From Glebionis coronaria (taxonomy: Eukaryota > Streptophyta > Magnoliopsida > Asterales > Asteraceae): a stretch of DNA of 64,000 nucleotides. The notes under the pieces were generated by a model. That model was not told the origin of the DNA and searched no databases. It saw nothing but the letters and a program-made list of their open reading frames with translations. The translations under genes were made by a program, and so were the position numbers. Position 1 is the stretch's first letter. Every line of letters begins with the position of its first letter. Of this stretch, positions 38,071-47,970 are shown piece after piece. Location: positions 286,086,140 through 286,150,139 of the forward strand of contig CM046875.1 of assembly GCA_025667525.1 (NCBI GenBank), read 5' to 3'.

Positions 38071-40261
38071 TCATGTTAATGTAGAGGAATATGAGTTAGA
38101 GGATCATAGTGAACCTCATAACTATCGAGACTCTTTTTTTAGATTTGGAATCTAATGAATGACTCAAAACTATGAATGGTTAGATGTAGTCCATAAAAGA
38201 AAATCAGTTTTGGAATTTGATTAGCTTTCACTAATCAGTAAGACTGATAGGCTATAAATGGCCTTCTATGAGAAGATAGATATGGACACAATTGTACACA
38301 TTTATACACACTCTCTTTGAATAGAGTTTAAGGCATGCTCAAGCAATTGATCATGATTTAAGGCTTTCTTTTCTTTACGAGTGTTAAATAAAGATATTAA
38401 TTACCATACTTGATTTCATGAATATGAAATATGGAAATTTGTGTACAAACTCTAGAAAGCCAAGTGTGGATTAGAGAATGCATCTAGGAGCTGGAATCTT
38501 AAGTTTGAACCGAGGATATGATCATGATTAAAACAAAGATAACTCTTTAAGCTAGTAGGAGCATATTGTTTTGTTTATTCTTTAATCTCATATGTTGTTA
38601 ACATATTGGAATATTATTCCATCTAAGATAGATATTAATCCTTGGCTTAGAATATATTCTATTGAGAGATATAAGAAACAAATCATATAACCTTGGAACA
38701 TGTGCTTATTAAGATAAGACATACGCGGTTAATAAGTCTAAATATGACACATCATTGAGAAAGTCTCAAAGTTCTATCTCACTTGATTAGATTGAATATG
38801 TACATGGAAACCTTTAGTTTACCTAATGGATTCATTACATATGATATGTTATGTATTAGAATAATTTTAATATTTGCATGAACGCAAGATGAATTGATCA
38901 AAAAGTATCTAAGTGAAAGTCATTAGACTACTATAGGCATGTTTATTGTTTACGGATTTTAGGTAAGGAGATTAGTTTTGAGTTTATACACTAACTTTTA
39001 CTTTGATTGATATGGAACTCAATCCTAGTGATAGTATGATTTCATCTTCAACGATAATACTACTACCTAGACGTGCTTGACGGAAAGCACTGTTGACTAC
39101 TCATTAGTAAAATAAGAATACTTTACAGTTTGTGAAGCTGTTAAGAAGATTGTCTTAAATAGGTTTTCTACTTGCGTCAAACAACCTACGCATTGTACTA
39201 TGGCGATGCTAGTATTATTGTATTACAACTTTAGCGCACATATACAAAATGACAATCATCGTATTATTCAAAATCTTCACTATTTGTGTGTTTTTGAAAT
39301 AAGTATTCTCAAAGTTCACTCAGATGACAACTCAATAGGTCCTTGTGTAAAGTCAATGCCTTGTATAGCTAACATGTTCATCATGCTAGGAACATTGGAC
39401 TTTGACCTTCTAGTAGTCTAATGTATATCTGTTTTTTAAGTATTTGGATAATGAAACGTTTAGCAGTTTTACTAAATAATGAATTGATATACTTGTTATG
39501 ATTGTCTTCATTTGTACTATTGTGTTCTATATTAGCATGTTTAATCCATGAATAATCTAATTATTCTAAATTATCCATTTTCAGTTTACGATACGTGAGT
39601 ATTGTAAAATTAAGACAAATCTGAGTTGGTCATATTCATTTGGAATGAATAGTAATTGATGATGCGACCAATATGTGTTCATTTAATGAACATTGGATTG
39701 ACCCAACCTACGAGAATTCCCTTCATGGATCGTCATCAATAGTGAATCTCACAAGTGGTTGAATCTCTCATCCTTAGACTTGAGATGTAAGTAGGTTTTG
39801 TATGCGTGGAATGTCAATCTTTTATGGTTCCACATTGTCCTTAACAATGCTGCTATAAAGACCATTTTCAGGTATGATGTGAAACACATGAACGACACAT
39901 GCATTCAAAATAGGATTTGTTCCTCCACGTGCATTGGAGTTAGATACTACTGGCCCCTCGATGAATTGTACAGATGTATGTGTGGCCACACCCAAATGTA
40001 ATTGAGATGATACTTGATTAATTTGGTAATCTAGTTCAATATGTATATCAAGAAACAGAATAGGTAAACTTAAGAATGACTTATGATCCATGTGTAAAGT
40101 TTAAAAGAGTATCTGAAACAAAAGGATGACTGATATCTAAACCATTTAAATGAAATGTTTAAGAAACTATCCTCATATGTTCTGGGGGAATTGGCGTGTT
40201 GCTAGACGCTAACCTTTGCTTGTATAATTACTTGATTATTATGACGTGCGCAAGTGGGAGC
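38071..40261 (+). pseudogene. pol: Copia F: reverse transcriptase and RNase H relics (right piece)
   Basis: Resumes the copia frame cut by A: VEEYELEDHSEPHNYRDS, the usual linker before reverse transcriptase. Then KIDMDTIVHIYT (from 'KKIDMDGNVHTYKARL'), YEIWKF, and ASRSWN (from 'YGLKQASRSWN') near 38455-38500. About 39310-39340 reads KVHSDDNSIGP, where copia RNase H ends with 'KVHTDDNIADPLTKPL'. Every frame is full of stops. It ends at the purine run GCAAGTGGGAGC (40250-40261) before an LTR. This is the oldest copy in the window by its decay. Confidence 0.7.
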
Positions 40262-40977
40262 TGTTAGAGTATGCTCGTGTCATAATAAATAATTATACGG
40301 CTAGATACATTTGAGTCTATGGGGTCACACACATATACAATGAGGTACCACTATATATATCGTGTATATTGTATTTACGGTATATAGATAACCTAGTAAC
40401 TCGAGTTTGATATCGGGCTTCTTTAGTAACCCATTTATGGCTGACAAATAAAGAATTCATAAAAGGATTATAAATGAAACGTTTCATTATTCGTTGAATA
40501 TAGAATTGATTTTGTATCTTACTTTCATGATTGATGATTGGTTTATCAATCAATACCAAAAATGACGTATGTAGATATTCAAGATATCAATTCTTTTCTT
40601 TGGAGGTGAACTCACGGCAAAGAAAAACATATCATGCGAATGAGATGTGTTTTTTTCTTTTCCATCTCCTAGCTTCAAATATTGTAGTTAAAGGCTTAAT
40701 GATTTCTTACGGGTTATCAAGACTAACATCTAATTGGTATACACGGACGTGTAGTGTGGATCATATTCATAGAGGTGGTTTATTTTGATAACTTGGTTTC
40801 TTGGGTAGATCGTGTGGTGATTGTCTCCGATTGATCCTATCAAATCACGCTACAAAGGTATACTTTTATTGTCTTTTCTTTTGATTGATCATATGACTCT
40901 ATGGATACGTTAATAGGTGATCTTTCCGCTGCGTTTATTATTTATTCATATCATGTTTATATGGATTATCTCCTATA
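40262..40977 (+). repeat. 3' LTR of copia F, truncated
   Basis: Starts TGTTAGAGTATGC after the polypurine tract. Near 40921-40942 it has GATCTTTCCGCTGCG, a common near-terminal sequence of copia LTRs. It breaks off near 40977 against the tail of D without an LTR end or duplication. No frame of interest. Confidence 0.6.
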
Positions 40978-41820
40978 AGCTAGAGTAAACTTGGCTAAGT
41001 AAACTCGGGTTGAGTCAAAATATTCACGATGGGCCTAATATGTCAAAGACGTCTAAACAAGCAAAAACCATATCCTTTATTATATTTTTATTTATTTATA
41101 TATTTTTGAAGAAGCAAAAATTAAGGAATATGCAAGGTGTATGCAAATGAAAATGATATGAAAAAATGATGAATGCAATATTTATGTGGTCACAGTAGAT
41201 CAAAAATTTGAAAAATGTTGAAAAAATTAATTTCCCAATTATCATGAAGGTAAAGGCAATGGTCTAGGCAAGGTCACTTCGATAGAAGTCTCCCTACACT
41301 TAAGATAAACATTGTCCTTAATATTTAAGAGTATTGGAGTGTAAACTCCCCTACACTTATGACATTCATTACTTTGTTTAACTCGAGCTAAGGAAAAGAC
41401 AACTAAAGTGAATTCATTTTTAGACAAGGTTGAATCTCACAATAGAAAAAACAAATGAAAGTGAACCGGATACACGAGCTTCCTCCATAAGCTCCATGAA
41501 TGAAATGAGAGAGAGCAACCCTTGAAACAAACACCAAAAGACGAAGAAAGGGACCCCTCCACTTCAACTCTACTATAACACCCTCTTATTGATAGAAAAG
41601 ATCTTAAGAATCTAAACCTAGTTATTCGATGTTTGATTTTATTCCCAAAGTCTTTAGCTCGACTTGAACCTCAAGGAGAATAAAGAATATCTACTTTGAA
41701 TCACATCTCACATGATACACTCAAACTTAGCACGTTGCCATTTACAATGAGATTTACAATATGTGCCCCGATAAATGGATCTGTCTAACGTGTCTCAAGT
41801 TTGTCCAACATACGAAAGCT
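40978..41820 (-). other. Athila-type non-coding tail of D
   Basis: Matches the post-pol tail of A and B (for example CACTTCGATAGAAGTCTCCC and CCTACACTTAAGATAAACAT on the plus strand). Two minus-strand AAGTGTAGGG words lie at about 41289-41300 and 41350-41361. It is truncated on the left at the junction with the LTR of copia F. From 41470 to 41820 I see nothing nameable. Confidence 0.7.
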
Positions 41821-44233
41821 CTCATATAGGAAGCACACCAGGATCAAATACATAGTTTCCATCTCTACATTCGAACAACTCCAAAGTAGGTAGCATCAAC
41901 AAAGTAAGCTCATACGAGAATCCCATATCAAGTAAAATCACACTCTTAAGTGGAGTGGACGAATGCCAATATTTCCCAAACATACGGATCCTAGGATCAA
42001 AAACCTTTCCCTTCATGGGAAAATAAGAAGACGAACTCGTATCAACCATATAAAGATCCTCCCTTAGATATCAAAGCATCAAGACAATGAAGGTGAAAGA
42101 ATTAAAACATTCATAACCATCTCCATGTTTAAGAGCATAGGATCTTCTTCATCACTAGCCAACTCCATGGTTGAAAGGGTGGAAATAGAAGTCTCAAAAG
42201 TAGGCATATCAATGAGACAATCACTATATGATCATGTATATCAATAGGTGAAACCTCAAAACCGGTGAAGAATGAGCAATAAAGGGTTCTTCTTCTATTG
42301 ACTCATGATTAGGTTTTTCACTCAATGCGTCAATCGCAGAGATAATAAGATAAACGTTTGATAAAACCTCTATAATATGAACGTCTTCCACTTCGTCTAC
42401 AGGAGCAAAATCTTCGGTAAATGTCTCAAAACCGTGGTATACAAATCATCATGAATCTCATCGATCGGTGATAAATCAAGTTCAAAAGTGAAATTCTCGA
42501 GAATCGGAAAACAAAAACCATTATCAATCTCATCGACCGAAGGAAATGAGTAAAGAAGAGTCGGTTAATTGGTAAAACTCTCATCATCCGAATGAGGAGT
42601 GTCATCTTGATAAGAAAGGTTATCAAATAGTGTATCATAAGACACTTCACTAGAATCACAATCATCATCCTCCATTTGTGGCAAGTCTTGCAAAAACTCT
42701 ATCTCAATCTCATCACCTCTTTCTTTGAACAATTCATCAAGATCGAAATCACCAAAATCATTAGTAGTAGCATGAATGTCATCATGTAGTAAAATCTCAA
42801 TATGATCTTGGAGAGAAGAGGTATCACAAAACTCGTCACATGGTTCATTGGAAACACCCCAAGATCTCTTGGGATTGAGAAAAGGTTCTCAACACTAGAG
42901 GTGATTAATTCATCCGAATCGGTGTTTGTATTAATGTTAAGAGGCTCGTCCCTTATGGTTAAAGAGTTGTTGGGTTCTATGTGAGGTAAAGGTGATGAAG
43001 GTGTGTCATCGCGAAGTGTCATACAAATCGAAGATTCTTCATCATCGTCATAGATGAATCGATAAGGCATACGAGCACGAGTAGCAAGATATTCTTCTTC
43101 TATGCGTTCACATTCGTTTTATCAATCTCGAAGAGTAAATTAGCTAAATATTTATTGAGGTGACGATATTTAATGTCTAACACTTCACTAATTTCATCAC
43201 TAATTTCCTTGTGATTATATCGCTTGTTCATTGCATCATCCTCAAGAGACTTAAGTTCCTCCCTTATCCGCCACCTCTCTTCTTTCATTTCCTCGAGGCT
43301 CATTTCTTTCTTACGAGTAAGCTCCTTTATCATTTTATCGTTCAACGTTCGTCCTTGCTCGAGTAAAGAATAAAACTCATTGGAAATATTAGGAGCATAA
43401 GACGACGGAGCCCTTGGTCGATAATCATAACCATAATGGGGTTTGTTACCACAAAACTCACATATATAAGTCGAAGAATATGATGGAAGTAGATTTCCAT
43501 AATTAGGTGGATTATTAGGTTTGAAAAGGGCCTTGATTATGAAAGTTCTCTTGATTATAACCTTGAAAATTCCCTTCATTTTGTAAACCCTCATGATGTA
43601 AAGATCCTTGATTTTGAAAGGTGTCTTGATTATAGCATTGAAAATTTTCACCATTTTAAAAACCCTCATGATGTAAAGATCCTTGATTTTTAAAGTTGTC
43701 TTGATTATAGCATTGAAAGTTCTCATCATTTTTAAAACCCTCATGATGTAAAGATCCTTGAGTTTGAAAGGTGGCTTGATTATAGCATTGAAAGTTTTCA
43801 TCATTTTGAAAGCCTCCATAATTTGAAAATACTTGGTTTTGATACGGCCCATTAATGTTTTGATCTTGAAATGATGGTGGAGTTTGTGATGAAAAACTGG
43901 AATATCCCATATAGTCATTACAAGTGTAGTCCATTTGAAAGTTAGGTTGAAGATTAGGGTTCTCGGTTCCATTATAAGCATAACCCTCCCCATAATGGCC
44001 ATTGTTTTGAGCACATAAATAAGTATCATATGGACCATCACAATTCGAATAAGTCGGATAAATACGTTGGTGGATTGTTGTTGCAAAATCTCCCACATAG
44101 AATGAGTATCCATATGTAGCAAGGTGACGTGAATGAAATGACCGTATGTATATACAAGTGAATGACGTTTAATCTTCCTTGTGGGAGGAAGTAATACACC
44201 AAATGTGGTATGTTTACACGCGTGCGAGTACAC
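41821..44233 (-). pseudogene. D-element ORF: repeat-containing protein of unknown function, broken
   Basis: Minus strand. Pieces in three frames: MGDFATTIHQRIYPTYSNCD from 44096; a 25-residue tandem repeat (NFQCYNQ..FQ.QGSLHHEGF); CEFCGNKPHYGYDYRPRAPS (43460-43400, like a CX2CX4HX4C knuckle with the last Cys changed); a charged helix KKEMSLEEMKEERWRIREEL; MPYRFIYDDDEESSI; then PNNSLTIRDEPLNINTNTDS and DELITSSVENLFSIP; acidic DDDCDSSEVSYDTLFDN; and an end with KVFDPRIRMF and YVFDPGVLPI. I recall the same word order in hypothetical proteins abundant in Asteraceae genomes. Frameshifts lie near 43650, 42960 and 42600. The knuckle and helix suggest a Gag-like RNA-binding role, but this is inference. 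The start codon is uncertain. Confidence 0.6.
43525..43840 (-). repeat. 75-bp (25-residue) tandem repeat in the D ORF
   Basis: The word AACCCTCATGATGTAAAGAT starts at 43586, 43661 and 43736, exactly 75 bases apart, with partial units on both sides. Being a multiple of three, it preserves the frame. Units differ by a few bases each. Confidence 0.95.
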
Positions 44234-44776
44234 GTGTAAGTAAACTCTAGGAGTAAGAGAGGAGCCCTTGGTAACTTTGAGAGGAAAGGATTATCCCATT
44301 AAAGGTGCAATAATTAAAATCCACAAGAAAATATATACGTAATACTAAATTGGTGGCACACCATGTATTGCTGTCACTTTTAACAAAACCACGAGGGAGC
44401 GGAAAAATGAGGCGGCGTGTAGCACTTAAGAGCCTGCTTCTTTAGAATATAAATACACTCGCCTTATACCCCCCAGACAGTGACTTCTCTCTCAAGATCA
44501 AATAGATTGAAATATTTATCTATTGCGCCTTAATTAAATTTGATCGATACACGTAAGTGGCACCGGAACTCCGCCACAAACGGTGTATTGCAATGCCATA
44601 CTTATGGAAGTAGGTGTATTGGTGCTTCATATGTACGTATACTTAATATTTACTTATAGTAATATAGGAAAAATATTTTTGTATTTTTTAAGAGAGTATA
44701 TTCACAGAAAAATTAGAGAAATCGAAGTAGAAAAGTAATATGTATAGTAATATGTACGTACTATTTTTGGTGTAAC
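44234..44776 (-). other. D leader, left of the B insertion
   Basis: Non-coding. On the plus strand it holds TATAAATA near 44449 followed by ACTCGCCTTATACCCCCC and CTTCTCTCTCAAGATC, which looks like a core promoter or LTR R region. Then comes GTGGC..GCCAC (44552-44572), a 5-bp stem. I cannot assign these to a known element. Confidence 0.4.
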
Positions 44777-46434
44777 TAATACACAGATTTTGCTAGGTTG
44801 AAGGTTCAGTTCTCGGTATCTTCTCGAATTGATCACGGTTCAAAGTGGAATTATCGTTCTTGGTGGCTAAAAGGGGGATTGGGTATCTATTCTACTAAAA
44901 GGGTGAATGCGTGAAGTAACGAAGATGACTAAACAATTTGAAAATAATTTAAGACTTAACTTAGAAAAATAGAAAATTAGAAAAAACTAAAAATCATGCT
45001 CATTCGGAATAATGCTCATTCGGAATAAATAAACTTGAAAACCTTTGGTTCGGAATAACAAACTCATCCGAAATAAAATTGCCAAAATCACTCATGCGGA
45101 ATAAAGGCTCGTTCGGAATAACTTAACCAAAAACCTTCATGCGGAATAAATTCGTTCATGCGGAATAAGTGCTTCATTCGGAATAAAATACCTTCGTTCG
45201 GAATACTTGTTCATGCGGAATATTTAGACAAAACCTTCATTCGGAATATTTCCTTTATCCGGAATAAAAAACTCGTTCGGAATAAAAGTTGAAAAACCTT
45301 CATTCGGAATACGTTCTTGACTCGGAATAATTAAACAGGAACATTCATTCAGAATAAATTTTTTATCCGGAATGTTTGCTCATCCGGAATAAATGGTTGA
45401 TTCAGAATATTAAGTTTATTCGGAATACTTTCTTTATCCGGAATAATTACTCATCCGGAATATTTTGCTGAAAACACTCTTTCGGAATAAAAGGCTTTAT
45501 GCGGAATAATTAAACAAGAGCTTCATTCGAAATATATGAAGTAATGGTTCGTTCGGAATCTGGGTAGATGAAGAACACGAAGAACAGTAAAAGTATAACA
45601 CACGAATTTTTAGCCAAAATCAACCAAGTTTTCACCAAAGATTACCAAAATAACCACTAATCATCTACTAATGATAAACATCAAACCAAATCAACAAAAA
45701 CTCAAAACCCACTTACTTTTAAAGATTAAAATCAACCAAATCAAACTTTAAAACTTTAAATCAACAAGAGAAAGATGAACAAGATTAAATGAAAGATGAT
45801 ATTGAAAGATCAAGGTTAAACAAACAAAAGGGAAGATTAAAAACTCACAAGATCTATGAATGGATTCAAAATATAATGAAAATCACCAAACTCCTTAAGG
45901 GAGTTGGTTTGTTCCCTACGAAACAAAAAAGGAAGAACTAAAAAAAATAAAAGCTGCCTCCAAAGATGTGAAGGAGGGGTCTATTTATAGGCCTTGGACT
46001 TGGTTGGTGAGTGGGCTTTTCTCCTTTCTTTTCGTCTTCTCATCTTTTCAATAAAGTTGACGTTTTCGATTCTGATTCGGGATTTATCGATGAATAAATT
46101 CAACTCGTCTTTTAATTTCTTCGTTTAGTAGAATTGAGTTCTTCAAGATATGTAAATCTTCCATCTTTGGTCCTTTACTTCGATAAATCTTCAAATAGGC
46201 CCATTGACTTCAAATCTTTTGCATCTCTTAGACTATAGACTTCGTCTTTTCGTCTTTTTCTTCGATAAAACCCATGCAATCCCATGTTTTCTTCAATATT
46301 TATCTGGTTGGCTCTGAAAACACAACAAACACACAAACCACACATAATTCCAAACAAATGACATTAAATACGCGTTTTGGTCTCGTTTTAGCAAGAAATA
46401 AGTGGTAAAAGGATGGGTGTTTTCACACGTATCA
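44777..46434 (-). repeat. 3' LTR of Athila B (1658 bp)
   Basis: Minus-strand start TGATACGTGTGAAAACACCC (46434), end GTGTATTA (44777). TATAAATA on the minus strand at 45989-45982. About 27 copies of a TTCGGAATAA-type word (plus-strand reading) fill 44998-45560. Confidence 0.95.
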
Positions 46435-47970
46435 AATCCCATACACTTAACCATTGCCATGCCCTCATGCACTGCTTAGTGACAAAGCAAATTTACACTT
46501 TTCTCATAATCAATCAACTTTGGCCTTATTAACGTAAACTACTACTACCAAAGAGATATTAAAGCTTGAAAAGAAGGGATAGAAAACCATTTTCACTTGA
46601 AAATAGCTATATGGAAATAACTCGCAAAGAGATCTAAGACTTACATTAGGGCTTTGGTGCTGCGAAGGTTTATCACCCTCAAGTTTCATGTTCCCCAAAC
46701 TAAGCTTAAAAACGAGATCATTGTTATTATAAGTTAGCAAAACAAACACTTACACACATGGCTTAATTATTTGCTTAAACTCCCTTATTCGTAGGTGTAT
46801 CTCTTATATTTTATTTTTTTCTTAGAATGATCATGAAGATGCATTTTTGGACTTATTTCAATAGTTTATTTAGGCTGAAAGTAAAGTAGGACGATTTGAT
46901 TAATATTTAGCTAAAGGACAAAATCTCTTAAAACTGCTTCTCGAGACCTCAAAAAGTTCATATCTTGGCATAACTCGCTTCACGATTTGAGACCTTTCTC
47001 GGCCCGATATTTGGCATGTACTTCATACTTCATATCTTGAGAGACGTTCTTGAGATAGTGGTCTTCTCTTCGTTTATAGAGTTTCTTCACTTGGAGTATT
47101 TTGAGGGATACTCCAACTTTGTTGACCACGACTTCATCATTATTTCTTCAATCGTTAATTGGGATTTTGAGATACAACGATCTGCCTCCTTATAATTGAC
47201 TATATCATTTCTCGTTCTCCACAATTTAAAATCTCAAGTAATGAGACTCGTGGATGCTTAGCCTAATAAACCAATTAAGGTCTACATGGTTAAGGATACT
47301 TGCTAGAACAAACTTGGATAAGTCTATTCGGGTTGAATCAAAATAATCGCAACGGGCCTAATATGTCAAAGACTTCTAAACTAGCTACACCACTTTATTA
47401 ATAATTTTGACTTTATTGTGGAATATATACATATGATAGCAACGATAAAAGGAATAAAAGACATAAAAATTTAAAAATTACGACTATATGGCCAAAGTTA
47501 ATTAAAATTTTAAAAAATGCTGAAAAAAATGATTTTCCGGTTAAATGAAGGCATTTTAATGGAAAAGTCCACTTAAAACTTCGATAGAAGTCTCCCCTAT
47601 ACTTAATATAAATATTGTCCTCAACGTTTAAGCATGTGGGAAAAGTCTCCCCTACACTTATGACATTGTGCATGTTGGTTAAATCAAGTTAAGGAGAAGA
47701 CAACTAAAGTGATCAATTTCAAGTGTGAATATGAAGAAAATTGAATCACGATAGTAGAGAAATAGAACCGGATTGTGGATAACACGGGAGCACGGTTCTT
47801 CAAAGATTCCAAGTGCACTCATCCCTGTAATCACATCACCACACAAACACAAACAACCTAAATAGGTCCCCCTACACTTAGAGGTAACACGGAAAGGGAT
47901 AGATACTCGGGTTGCCTCCCGAGGAGCGCTTGTTTTGATAACCGAGTCACGAGCCTTACTCGGTCCCGAA
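46435..47970 (-). other. Non-coding tail and polypurine tract of Athila B
   Basis: Same tail as A with the post-pol hairpin (47906-47923) and three minus-strand AAGTGTAGGGG-type words (near 47598, 47652 and 47870). Relative to A, about 400 bases are missing at about 47190, joining the A positions near 28393 and 28793; the lost part includes A's internal direct repeat. The polypurine tract reads AAGTGTATGGGATT (46448-46435), with an A-G run less perfect than in A. Confidence 0.85.

Noticed and set aside
39798..40091. Frames on both strands in the copia F tail
   Set aside because: They fall between RNase H relics and the LTR of an old element; no family resemblance and opposite-strand mirroring.
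42426..42668. Hydrophobic Met/Ile-rich minus-strand frame in D
   Set aside because: Shadow of the acidic, Asp/Ser-rich frame of the D ORF, which fits the neighbouring pieces.
44998..45560. CRISPR-like array from regular TTCGGAATAA words
   Set aside because: Spacing is irregular, the word is too short, spacers are not unique units, and the array lies in a plant LTR.
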